From Rudaea sp. 3F27F6 (GTDB lineage: Bacteria > Pseudomonadota > Gammaproteobacteria > Xanthomonadales > Rhodanobacteraceae): DNA of 64,000 bases. Shown one piece after another: positions 18,045 to 26,641 of this stretch. Every line of letters begins with the position of its first letter. The first letter of the stretch is position 1. The notes below the pieces were generated by a model. It saw nothing but the letters and a program-made list of their open reading frames with translations. It did not search any database and was not told where the DNA came from. The stretch covers positions 1 to 64,000 of the forward strand of contig NZ_SCNG01000003.1 of the NCBI RefSeq assembly GCF_005503555.1, given 5' to 3'. A program made the position numbers and the translations under genes.

Positions 18045-19139
18045 ATGAGCCAGAAGAAGGTTGCCCTCGTCACGGGCATTACGGGGCAGGATGGCGCTTA
18101 TTTGACTGAACTGCTGCTCGCCAAGGGCTATGCGGTGCACGGCCTGCGCAGGCGCGCATCGCTGTTCAATACGGATCGCATCGATCATCTCTACCACGAT
18201 CCGCACAACAAAGGCTTCGATCTGACCCTGCACTACGGCGACCTGACCGATTCGTCGAGTCTGATCCGCGTCGTGCAGGAAGTTCAGCCGGACGAGATCT
18301 ACAACCTTGCGGCGCAGAGTCATGTCGCCGTTTCGTTCGAGGAACCGGAATACACGGCCAATTCGGATGCGCTCGGCGCGCTGCGCCTGCTCGAAGCGAT
18401 CCGCATCGCGAAGCTCGAAAAGAAGACGCGTTTCTACCAGGCCTCGACCTCCGAGCTGTACGGCCTCGTGCAGGAAATTCCGCAGAAGGAAACGACACCG
18501 TTCTATCCGCGCTCGCCGTATGCGGTGGCCAAGCTGTACGCGTACTGGATCACGGTGAACTACCGCGAAGCGTACGGCATGTACGCGTGCAACGGCATCC
18601 TGTTCAATCACGAATCGCCGGTTCGCGGCGAGACTTTCGTCACGCGCAAGATCACGCGCGCGCTGGCGCGAATCAAGCTCGGCCTGCAGGAATGCCTGTA
18701 TCTGGGCAACCTCAATGCCTTGCGCGATTGGGGCCACGCGCGCGATTACGTGGAAATGCAGTGGCTTATGCTGCAGCAGCAGGCCGCTGAGGACTACGTC
18801 ATCGCGACGGGCCAGCAGCACTCGGTGCGGGAATTCGTCGATCTCGCGGCGAAGGAGATCGGTATCGGCATCCGTTGGCAGGGCGTCGGTGAGGAAGAGA
18901 AGGGCTACGACGAGGCGAGCGGAAAGTGCATCGTCGCCGTCGATCCGCGCTACTTCCGGCCGGCTGAGGTCGAGACATTGCTCGGCGATCCGAGCAAGGC
19001 CAAGCAGAAGCTCGGTTGGGAGCCGCGCACGACGTTCCAGGAACTGGTCGCCGAGATGATGCGCGAGGATCTCAAGGAAGCGCAGCGCGACGAGCTGGCG
19101 CGCCAGAACGGGTTCAAGTACTTCAACTACAACGAGTGA
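18045..19139 (+). CDS. gmd: GDP-mannose 4,6-dehydratase
   Basis: This 364-aa extended short-chain dehydrogenase converts GDP-D-mannose to GDP-4-keto-6-deoxymannose. The NADP-binding motif TGITGQDG is at 10-17, the catalytic segment STSELYG is at 134-140, and the YxxxK pair is Tyr159/Lys163 in [11 protein letters not shown]. The [11 protein letters not shown] segment is typical of Gmd. It opens the surface-glycan region and is followed 11 bp later by a GDP-perosamine synthase. No fucose synthase or rhamnose reductase gene follows, so the 4-keto sugar is probably committed to perosamine. CGGAG lies upstream of ATG 18045. Confidence 0.96.
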   Translation: MSQKKVALVTGITGQDGAYLTELLLAKGYAVHGLRRRASLFNTDRIDHLYHDPHNKGFDLTLHYGDLTDSSSLIRVVQEVQPDEIYNLAAQSHVAVSFEEPEYTANSDALGALRLLEAIRIAKLEKKTRFYQASTSELYGLVQEIPQKETTPFYPRSPYAVAKLYAYWITVNYREAYGMYACNGILFNHESPVRGETFVTRKITRALARIKLGLQECLYLGNLNALRDWGHARDYVEMQWLMLQQQAAEDYVIATGQQHSVREFVDLAAKEIGIGIRWQGVGEEEKGYDEASGKCIVAVDPRYFRPAEVETLLGDPSKAKQKLGWEPRTTFQELVAEMMREDLKEAQRDELARQNGFKYFNYNE

Positions 19140-19150
19140 GACGACGGCTC

Positions 19151-20302
19151 ATGATCCCCGTATATCAGCCGTTCTTCACCGGTCGCGAGAAGGAATACGT
19201 CAACCAATGCCTGGACTCGACCTGGATCTCTTCCAAGGGTGAGTTCATCGGCAGGTTCGAAGCCGGTTTCGCGAAGTACATCGGATCGCCTCACGCCACA
19301 AGCGTATGCAACGGCACCGTCGCGATCCATCTCGCGCTCGAAGCGGTCGGAATCCGCCCGGGCGATGAGGTGATTGTGCCGTCGCTGACCTATGTCGCTT
19401 CGGTGAACACGATCTTGCAGACCGGCGCCAAGCCGGTTTACGTCGACTCGCTCGAACACTCCTGGCAGATCGACCCGGAAGACGTGCGGCGCAAGATCAC
19501 GCCGAAGACCCGTGCCGTGATGGCGGTCCATCTATACGGTTTGCCTTGCGACATGGACAGCCTCGTGCGCATCTGCGAAGAGCACAAGCTGCTCTTGATC
19601 GAGGACTGTGCGGAAGGATTCGGAACCTATTATCGCGGCCAGCACGTCGGTACGTTCGGCGATATCGCGACCTTCAGCTTCTTCGGCAACAAGACCATCA
19701 CGACCGGCGAAGGCGGCATGGTCGTGGCCAAGGACAAGGCGGTGATCGAGCGCGCCTACCATCTCAAGAACCAGGGCGTTTCGCCCGCGCGCGAGTACTG
19801 GCACGACATCGTCGCCTACAACTACCGCATGACCAACATCTGCGCGGCGATCGGCTTGGCCCAGCTCGAAAGCGCGGAGTCGATTATCGCGAAAAAACGG
19901 CAGGTCGCGGACTGGTACCGCGAAGCGCTGCGCGGGTTACCGCTGAAATTCCACGACGAGCTGCCGGACACGGTCCATTCCTACTGGATGTGCTCCATCG
20001 CCGTCGACGATGCCGCCGACAGGCAGCCGCTGCGCGATCATCTGAAAGCCGCCGGCGTGGAGACGCGGCCGGTTTTCCATCCCTGCCACACCTTGCCGCA
20101 CTGCGCGGCGGAGGGACATTTCCCGGTTGCGCAGTCGTTGTCGGCGCGCGGCATCAATCTGCCGAGTTATCCCGCGCTGACGGCGGCCGAGGTCGGCGAA
20201 ATCTGCGGTGCGATTCGCACCTACTTTGAAAATAGTTCGAGAGCGGCGGGATCGAAGTCTGCCGAAGCGCAGCGCTCCGCCGCGGTCGCCTCCGCGATCT
20301 GA
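19151..20302 (+). CDS. per: GDP-perosamine synthase (RfbE/Per-type aminotransferase)
   Basis: This 383-aa DegT/DnrJ/EryC1 aminotransferase closely follows the Vibrio cholerae RfbE pattern from the first residues: MIPVYQPFFTG, CLDSTWISSKG, GDEVIVPSLTYVASVN, and FFGNKTITTGEGGM carrying the PLP lysine Lys181. It should transfer an amino group from glutamate to GDP-4-keto-6-deoxymannose, giving GDP-D-perosamine. ATG 19151 matches the family start; the frame is open further upstream inside gmd but unrelated. A non-conserved tail of about 20 residues (SRAAGSKSAEAQR) extends the C-terminus. It is in operon order with gmd and the ABC transporter genes. Confidence 0.9.
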   Translation: MIPVYQPFFTGREKEYVNQCLDSTWISSKGEFIGRFEAGFAKYIGSPHATSVCNGTVAIHLALEAVGIRPGDEVIVPSLTYVASVNTILQTGAKPVYVDSLEHSWQIDPEDVRRKITPKTRAVMAVHLYGLPCDMDSLVRICEEHKLLLIEDCAEGFGTYYRGQHVGTFGDIATFSFFGNKTITTGEGGMVVAKDKAVIERAYHLKNQGVSPAREYWHDIVAYNYRMTNICAAIGLAQLESAESIIAKKRQVADWYREALRGLPLKFHDELPDTVHSYWMCSIAVDDAADRQPLRDHLKAAGVETRPVFHPCHTLPHCAAEGHFPVAQSLSARGINLPSYPALTAAEVGEICGAIRTYFENSSRAAGSKSAEAQRSAAVASAI

Positions 20303-20305
20303 GCG

Positions 20306-21091
20306 ATGGCCGGCAGCTACTTCAGAGGCATATGGGCGGCCCGCCATTTCTGGGTCCACTTGGCCATGTCGGATCTTCGCTCGCGCTGGCGAAGATCTTT
20401 CTTCGGCATATTGTGGACGCTGATCCAGCCCTTGGGCATGACCTTGCTGATCTCGTTCGTGTTCAGCAATCTGCTCAATACGCCCATCAAGGGCTACGCT
20501 CCGTACATCCTGTCGGGAATTGTGGTGTGGGACTTCGTCGCCGCGTGTGCGGTCGGCGGCTCGCTCTCGTTCGTCCAGGCCGACGCGTACATAAAGCAGT
20601 ACGGCCATCCGCTGGCGATCTATACCCTTAGGACGGTGCTGACGAATCTGGTCGTTCTTCTGCTGGCCAGTCTCGGCTTGGTGATTTGGGTATTGCTGGC
20701 GATGCCGGAGAATTTCGGCTGGCCCTGGTTGGCGGCGTTGACGATTTTCCCCATCGTCGCGCTGATCATGTGGCCTACGTCGACTTTGCTCGCTTATGTC
20801 GCGACGAGGTTTCGCGATCTCCCTTATGCGATGACGCTGATCCTGCAGGCGATGTGGTTCGTTTCTCCGATTTACTTCGAGGCGAAGGCGTTTCGCAACG
20901 GCAAGTTGGATTTTCTCGTCGACTACAATCCTCTATACCATTTGTTGCAGATCGTGCGTGCTCCGCTTCTGCAGGGTGAATGGCCGACCGCAGAAAACTA
21001 CGCCTACTGTTTCGGCCTGATCGTCGTGCTGTCGCTGATAGCTTGGGTGTGCGGGCGCCGTGCAGAGAAGAAAGTCATTTTCTATCTATGA
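20306..21091 (+). CDS. wzm: polysaccharide ABC transporter permease
   Basis: This 261-aa ABC-2 permease has about six hydrophobic segments and the polysaccharide-export pattern RSFFGILWTLIQP near the N-terminus. FVSPIYFEAKAF and YNPLYHLLQIVRAPLLQG follow. It should form the channel that moves a lipid-linked O-polysaccharide to the periplasm. It starts 3 bp after per and overlaps the ATPase gene by four bases (ATGA), so the genes are translationally coupled. Confidence 0.92.
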   Translation: MAGSYFRGIWAARHFWVHLAMSDLRSRWRRSFFGILWTLIQPLGMTLLISFVFSNLLNTPIKGYAPYILSGIVVWDFVAACAVGGSLSFVQADAYIKQYGHPLAIYTLRTVLTNLVVLLLASLGLVIWVLLAMPENFGWPWLAALTIFPIVALIMWPTSTLLAYVATRFRDLPYAMTLILQAMWFVSPIYFEAKAFRNGKLDFLVDYNPLYHLLQIVRAPLLQGEWPTAENYAYCFGLIVVLSLIAWVCGRRAEKKVIFYL

Positions 21092-21837
21092 GCACTCTCA
21101 TTTCCCTGAAAAATGTCGACCTGTGCTATGCGTCGACCGCTTTCAAGGAGCGGTCGCTGAAGACCGCTCTGGCCAAGTTATTCAGCGTTGGAAAAGAAAA
21201 GGTCGAGGTGCAGGACATCAAGGCGCTGAAGAACGTCAGTGTCGATATCAGCTCCGGCGAACGCGTGGGTTTGCTCGGCCATAACGGCGCGGGAAAAAGT
21301 ACGTTTCTCAAAGTGGTCGCAGGGCTTTATCCGATCTCTGCAGGGACGCGGTCGGTGCAGGGCATCGTGCGCTCGATGTTCGACCTCAGCTTGGGTTTCG
21401 AGCCCGATGCGACCGGAAGGGAAAACATTCTCTATCGCGGGTTGCTGCTCGGGCTCACGCCGAAATTCATGCGCGGCATCGAGGATGAAGTGGTCGCGTT
21501 CGCCGATTTGGGCGAATTCATCGATTATCCGATCAAGACGTATTCGGCGGGTATGCTCGTGCGCCTGGCGTTTGCGATTACCACGGCGGTCGGCGGCGAC
21601 GTATTGCTGCTCGACGAAGTGATCGGCGCCGGAGACGCCAATTTCATGGTCAAGGCCAAGCAGCGCATTCGCGAATTGATAGAGAATTCCGAAGTTCTTC
21701 TGCTGGCCTCGCACGACTTCGTCACTTTGCGCGCCACCTGCGAACGCGGCTTGGTGTTTCATCACGGCGAACTGCGCTTCGACGGCCCGATGGAAGAAAG
21801 CATCACCACTTACAAGCGATTGAACGGACTGGCGTGA
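21088..21837 (+). CDS. wzt: polysaccharide ABC transporter ATP-binding protein
   Basis: This 249-aa ATPase has Walker A GHNGAGKST (64-72), the YSAGM signature in place of LSGGQ typical of Wzt/TagH, and Walker B DVLLLDEVIG. The length covers only the nucleotide-binding domain. The C-terminal carbohydrate-binding domain used by some Wzt proteins to recognise a capped chain end is absent, so export probably does not depend on a terminal modification. ATG 21088 overlaps the wzm stop. The stop overlaps the next glycosyltransferase start. Confidence 0.92.
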   Translation: MSTLISLKNVDLCYASTAFKERSLKTALAKLFSVGKEKVEVQDIKALKNVSVDISSGERVGLLGHNGAGKSTFLKVVAGLYPISAGTRSVQGIVRSMFDLSLGFEPDATGRENILYRGLLLGLTPKFMRGIEDEVVAFADLGEFIDYPIKTYSAGMLVRLAFAITTAVGGDVLLLDEVIGAGDANFMVKAKQRIRELIENSEVLLLASHDFVTLRATCERGLVFHHGELRFDGPMEESITTYKRLNGLA

Positions 21838-24134
21838 TGAGCGACAAACCCCTGCGCGTAATGTGGTTGCTGAATCACACGTCGGCGCGAAAGTTCGAAG
21901 TGCCGATGTTGAAGCGAATCGGTGTGAAGGAAATCTTCCTGCCGAAAAAATATCTTCCGGACATCGAGTTCCGTTCCGCATCCGTCACCTACGAGGAAGA
22001 TGCGAACCTGACGATTCCGGCGGACGATCTTGCGATACTCAACGAGCAGGACTGGTACTGCTCTCCGTCGAAGCAGGCATGGGACATCGCGAACAAACAC
22101 TTCGACGTCCTGTTCTTTATCTTCTACAAGCCGGAAATCCTCACCAGCATCGCCAATAATTTCAAAGGCGTCGCGTTGTGGCGCACGTATGGCGTTGCAC
22201 AAGGTGTCACCTACGACAGCATCTTGAAGATGATGTCACCGAACGAGGGTGTATACAAATTCAAGTCGATGGGGCGGCGCATCTGGTTTGCAGAGGCGTA
22301 TCCGCATCTGCACAAGGTCGAGCCCGACTACATCGCGCGCCGTCGTCTGTACCTGCCGCTCGGCTTGGCCAATACGGAGGTCAACGATCGCTGGACTGGT
22401 GGGGATGCGAAGATTTTCTTCGTCTGTCCCAATATCGCGACCAACGACTACTATGAAAAAGTATACAACGACTTCAAAAAATCGTTCGGTGATCTTCCGC
22501 ATGCGATAGGTGGGACGCAGGCGATCGATCCGGGCAAGCCCAATGTACTGGGCTTCGTGCCGCAGGAAGTGCACGAAAGAAACATGAGAGAGTTCCGGCT
22601 CATGTTCTACCACTCGACCGAGCCGAACCATATTCACTATCACCCGTTCGAGGCGGTTCGTGCGGGAATGCCGCTCGTGTTCATGGCCGGCGGCCTGCTC
22701 GACCGTTTGGGTGGTAAGGGTTTGCCTGGGCGCTGCAAGACGATCGAAGACGCGCGACGGAAAATAAAGCGGCTATTGGACAACGACCGCGGCCTGATCG
22801 AGGAAATCTGCAAGAGCCAACTCGTGTTGCTCGATCCGATGCGGGCCGACAATTGCGTGGACGCGTGGCGAGAGGGCATGCGCGCGGTCGTCGAAGATCT
22901 TCAGGCAGGCCGCGAAAATCAGCCTGCGCTCATCACTCGAAAAAAGCGCATAGCTGTCATCATCCCGGTGGGCTATCGCGGCGGCACTTTGCGCGCGGCC
23001 AAATTGCTCGCACAGGCGATTTCCGTCGGTAGTCGGCAATTCGGCGAAGACGCGGAAGTGGTGCTCTTGCATCTCGACGATCGCACCTTGTATCCAGACG
23101 AGGAATTCGACGATCTTCCAGAAGGCGTCGCCAGGCGGCCGTACGCATGGAGCACGCTGGACGGCATTGAAGCGCGGCGGGCGATGCGCTTCGCCGGGCA
23201 TGAAGGATGGGAGCCCCAGTCGCTGCTCTACATCAGTCCGAGTGATGGCGTTGCCGACCTGTTGGATTGCGATCTGTGGATTGTTGTGTCTGACCGGCTT
23301 TCCATGCCTTTGCTCCCTTTACGCCCATATTTTCTGATGGTCTACGACTATCTGCAGCGCTACGTCTCCATCATGTCGCCTGGTGCCGACCAGACATTTC
23401 TTGCCGCCGCGCGCCGCGCCGCGGGGGTGATGGTGACAACCGAGTTCACCTATCGCGATGCGTTGCAGTACGCAGGCGTGCCGGGCGAAAAGCTATTCAA
23501 ATTACCGATGCTCGCTCCTGCCTATTCAAAATTGGAGTCAGTAAAGGATCAAGCGGTCGAAGAAAGAGACTATTTTCTCTGGACGACGAATGCCGCCCCG
23601 CACAAGAATCACGAGCGCGCGATCGAAGCTCTCAAGATCTACTATGAAGAACTCGACGGACAGCTGAAGTGTGTCGTTACCGGCGTGAATACCGCGGGTT
23701 TGATGAAGAACCCACCGTCGCACCTGCAGAAATGCGCGGAATTGTTCAACAGCAGCAAGGTTCTGAAGAAGCGGGTGCGCTGGCTCGGTGAGCTTGGGGA
23801 AGGAAGCTACCGCAAGACCTTGGCGGGAGCAGCGTTCCTCTGGCATGCCGGAAGCATGGACAACGGCACTTTCAGCGTGGTGGAGGCGGCGGCATTCGGT
23901 GTGCCGGCGTTGAGCAGCGACTATCCGGCGATGCGGGAAATGGATACCCAGTTTTCGCTCAACCTCGAGTGGATGGACGCCACGCGGCCGAGAAATATGG
24001 CTGAGATTCTGAAAGCGATGGAGGCCACCTGGCGGGAGAGAAAGAATCTTCTGCCGTCCAAGGACGTTCTCGCAAAGCAGTCGATCGACGAGTTGGCCGG
24101 CGAATATTGGAAGGTGGTGCGCGAATGTCTGTGA
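21837..24134 (+). CDS. large two-part glycosyltransferase
   Basis: This 765-aa cytoplasmic protein has two halves. The C-terminal half (about 370-765) is a GT-B/GT4-like glycosyltransferase: KKRIAVIIPVGYRGG, FLWTTNAAPHKNHERAIEAL, and the nucleotide-sugar site region HAGSMDNGTFSVVEAAAFGVPAL. The N-terminal half (1-360) resembles another GT-B fold with HYHPFEAVRAGMPLVFMAGG near 270-290, but I do not recognise its family. A protein with two GT modules could add two sugars or make a repeating polymer. ATG 21837 overlaps the wzt stop by one base; GTG 21834 is an alternative. It is probably a polymerising transferase for the perosamine glycan; specificity is inferred from context. Confidence 0.82.
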   Translation: MSDKPLRVMWLLNHTSARKFEVPMLKRIGVKEIFLPKKYLPDIEFRSASVTYEEDANLTIPADDLAILNEQDWYCSPSKQAWDIANKHFDVLFFIFYKPEILTSIANNFKGVALWRTYGVAQGVTYDSILKMMSPNEGVYKFKSMGRRIWFAEAYPHLHKVEPDYIARRRLYLPLGLANTEVNDRWTGGDAKIFFVCPNIATNDYYEKVYNDFKKSFGDLPHAIGGTQAIDPGKPNVLGFVPQEVHERNMREFRLMFYHSTEPNHIHYHPFEAVRAGMPLVFMAGGLLDRLGGKGLPGRCKTIEDARRKIKRLLDNDRGLIEEICKSQLVLLDPMRADNCVDAWREGMRAVVEDLQAGRENQPALITRKKRIAVIIPVGYRGGTLRAAKLLAQAISVGSRQFGEDAEVVLLHLDDRTLYPDEEFDDLPEGVARRPYAWSTLDGIEARRAMRFAGHEGWEPQSLLYISPSDGVADLLDCDLWIVVSDRLSMPLLPLRPYFLMVYDYLQRYVSIMSPGADQTFLAAARRAAGVMVTTEFTYRDALQYAGVPGEKLFKLPMLAPAYSKLESVKDQAVEERDYFLWTTNAAPHKNHERAIEALKIYYEELDGQLKCVVTGVNTAGLMKNPPSHLQKCAELFNSSKVLKKRVRWLGELGEGSYRKTLAGAAFLWHAGSMDNGTFSVVEAAAFGVPALSSDYPAMREMDTQFSLNLEWMDATRPRNMAEILKAMEATWRERKNLLPSKDVLAKQSIDELAGEYWKVVRECL

Positions 24135-25858
24135 AACGATATGGCATGTACCTGGCTTACCCGCCCACCGTCGATCTTCGGCATGACGGCCTCGGGCGAT
24201 ACATGGCGTCGTTTCTCAAAGGAGCGGAGGACAGGAAGGATCTGCACTTCGTTCTGGTCTGCCCGAGTTGGGCGAAGGAAGGGTTGCAGGCGCTGTTCAA
24301 GACAGAGGGCGTCACCGGCAGCTTCGAGCTGATCACGCCTGTCGGCAAGCCGGTCATCCTGCGCTGGTACGAAGCGTATGTGCGCTACAAGAATCGAGTG
24401 CGCAATCGCAGTCTTTGGTACCGCGTGATTTCGTCGTTGACGCACCGGCTGAATTGGTGGGTCAGCCATATCGAGCGTCGGCTCGGTAACGCCTATTCTG
24501 TCTTCGCACTGCTTCCAGTGTTTCTCGAACTGGCGGTGTTCGGAGTGTTGTTTCTGCTGCTCGCAGCGCTGTTGAGTCCGATTCTCCTGATTGCCGTCGT
24601 CGCGTTTGCGGCTGTTGTCGGCTTGAAGCGCGGTGTGCGTGCGGCCACGGCCTTCGTGCGACAAGAGGCGCTGAAACGGGCGAAGGGGATCGGCGTTGCC
24701 CAACTGCAGTATCTTGCCTCCCGCTTCGGCGCATTGCTGCATGCGCCAAAAGACAACGAGTGGGTGCTACAGCTCTACAAGTACATGGAGGAGGCAGAAA
24801 GCGAAAGAATGCTTCGCCTCATTCACGGCATGAAAGACGTCCGTGCATGGTACAGCCCTTCTGCATTCTGGCCGGCGTTCAACAAGATTCGATCGCCAAA
24901 GCTCATGTGCGTGCCTGATGTCGTCCTGACGGAATTCCCCGTGACGTTCTCGAAGACCGGCGGCAGTCGATATTTGAAGTCGTTCGAGGCCGTCGAGGAG
25001 GCGATACGCGGCGGCCAGAACTTCGTCACCTATAGCGACGCGATCAAGTACGGAACGTTGGTCGAACGTTATGGCGTTCGTCCGCAAGACGTCACCACCA
25101 TCCTTCATGCGCCGAGCGATCTCAGTCGGTGGGTCAGTGTGAAGAACGTCGCCGACGGCGGTGCGACGGAACGGTTCTACTGCAAAATACTCATACGCAG
25201 TGCGTTGGCCAGGTCTTCCGTGCCGGGCTACTCGGCGGAGTTCCTGAACTCTTCGTTCAAGTATCTCTTCTATGCCACACAGTTCCGTCCGAACAAGAAC
25301 CTGACGGCGCTGATCACGGCTTACGAATACTTGCTCAGGAAGCGTCACATTGGACATAAATTGTTGCTGACCGGCAGTCCGCAGGAGTTTTCTCCTGTGC
25401 GCGAGCTGATCGAGAAGTTTTCGTTGCAAAACGATGTGCTGTGTCTCTACAAGCTGCCGGTGCATGAATTGGCGGCCTGCTACAAGCTGGCGGATCTTGC
25501 GGTCAATCCGAGCTTGAGCGAGGGCGGCTGTCCGTTCACCTTCACCGAAGCCCTGTCGGTCGGCACTCCGGTAGTGATGGCGCGGATTCCGGTGGCCGAG
25601 GAAGTTCTTACCGACTCTGAATTGCAGGCGGCGACCTTCTTCGAGCCCTACGATTGGCGCGACATGGCCAAACGCATCGAATGGGCCATCGAGCACCGCG
25701 ATGCGTTGCTGCAGCTGCAAGCCAAGACCTATTCCGTTTTGGCGAAACGGACCTGGGGCGACGTGGTCAACGAGCATATCGATGCGCTGGAGCGCATCGC
25801 CGACGCGGGCAAAGAACAAGCGCTGCCCGGCGCTGCAAATCGTTTGCGCGTGGCATGA
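24125..25858 (+). CDS. GT4-like glycosyltransferase with internal membrane segment
   Basis: This 577-aa protein has a C-terminal GT-B/GT4 domain (about 380-550): YLFYATQFRPNKNLTALITAY, LLLTGSPQEFSP, and LADLAVNPSLSEGGCPFTFTEALSVGTPVVM. Residues about 125-180 form two closely spaced hydrophobic segments (LLPVFLELAVFGVLFLLL and ILLIAVVAFAAVVGL), unusual inside a cytosolic transferase, which would tether it to the inner membrane. ATG 24125 lies 10 bases inside the preceding gene, showing coupling. The two large GTs and Wzm/Wzt probably form one O-polysaccharide assembly unit. Confidence 0.82.
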   Translation: MSVKRYGMYLAYPPTVDLRHDGLGRYMASFLKGAEDRKDLHFVLVCPSWAKEGLQALFKTEGVTGSFELITPVGKPVILRWYEAYVRYKNRVRNRSLWYRVISSLTHRLNWWVSHIERRLGNAYSVFALLPVFLELAVFGVLFLLLAALLSPILLIAVVAFAAVVGLKRGVRAATAFVRQEALKRAKGIGVAQLQYLASRFGALLHAPKDNEWVLQLYKYMEEAESERMLRLIHGMKDVRAWYSPSAFWPAFNKIRSPKLMCVPDVVLTEFPVTFSKTGGSRYLKSFEAVEEAIRGGQNFVTYSDAIKYGTLVERYGVRPQDVTTILHAPSDLSRWVSVKNVADGGATERFYCKILIRSALARSSVPGYSAEFLNSSFKYLFYATQFRPNKNLTALITAYEYLLRKRHIGHKLLLTGSPQEFSPVRELIEKFSLQNDVLCLYKLPVHELAACYKLADLAVNPSLSEGGCPFTFTEALSVGTPVVMARIPVAEEVLTDSELQAATFFEPYDWRDMAKRIEWAIEHRDALLQLQAKTYSVLAKRTWGDVVNEHIDALERIADAGKEQALPGAANRLRVA

Positions 25859-26484
25859 AGACGCCGGCAGGGCTGGTAATCTTCGGTTTCGGCGGGCATG
25901 CCCGCAGCGTCGCCGATGTGGCATTGGCTGCGGGTATATCGAAGCTGTTGTTCGTCGATGCGAATGCACGCCAAGGCGAATCTTTCCAGGATTTCGAGGT
26001 GCTCGCCGCCTGGGGTCGATCCATGCCGGAAGGCTGGGCTGTCTTCAGCGCCTCCGGCAATGGCGACACGCGTCAGCGCCAGATCGGAGAATTCCGGCAA
26101 GCGGGCTTCCCGATCGCGACCTTGATTGCGCCCAATGCGACCCTCGGTGTCGGCAGTTACATCGGCGAAGGTACTTTCATCGCGCGTTCGAGTCATGTCG
26201 GCCCCGCTGCGACGATTGGCGAAGGTTGCATCGTCAATACCGGAGCCATCGTCGAACACGAATGCGCAATCGGCGATTACACGCATATTTCGGTAAACGC
26301 TACGATTGCGGGACGTAGCCGAATCGGCAATTTCTGTATGATCGGCGCAGGGGCCACCGTTATCGATAGTGTGACGGTTTGCGACCGAGTCGTAGTCGGC
26401 GCGGGTGGACTGGTGCATCGCTCCATCGCCGCCGCGGGTACATACGTCGGCGTACCTGCAAGAACCTTGCGTAAGGACGCTTGA
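25855..26484 (+). CDS. PglD/NeuD-family sugar O/N-acyltransferase
   Basis: This 209-aa protein starts with the NeuD/PglD nucleotide-sugar-binding fold (VIFGFGGHARSVADVAL). It continues as a left-handed beta-helix of hexapeptide repeats (IAPNATLGVGSYIGEGTFIA, GEGCIVNTGAIVEHECAIGD, IGAGATVIDSVTV). The catalytic His is probably in the EHECAIGDYTHIS segment. In a gmd-per context it is likely to acetylate the 4-amino group of GDP-perosamine, as the Caulobacter perosamine N-acetyltransferase does; this is inferred. ATG 25855 overlaps the preceding stop by four bases. Confidence 0.85.
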   Translation: MKTPAGLVIFGFGGHARSVADVALAAGISKLLFVDANARQGESFQDFEVLAAWGRSMPEGWAVFSASGNGDTRQRQIGEFRQAGFPIATLIAPNATLGVGSYIGEGTFIARSSHVGPAATIGEGCIVNTGAIVEHECAIGDYTHISVNATIAGRSRIGNFCMIGAGATVIDSVTVCDRVVVGAGGLVHRSIAAAGTYVGVPARTLRKDA

Positions 26485-26641
26485 TTCTTTGATCAAGGAA
26501 ACTCGGACAGGCTGAGATGCTTCCGAGGAAAAATTTTGTCCGCGTGCTGGACGCGCAAGCAGAAGCGTCGCGACGGACGATTTGCAATTCTCGACGATAT
26601 TTTGCCGGCTTGGCCGGACCGAACTGGCTTAGGGGGCCGCG

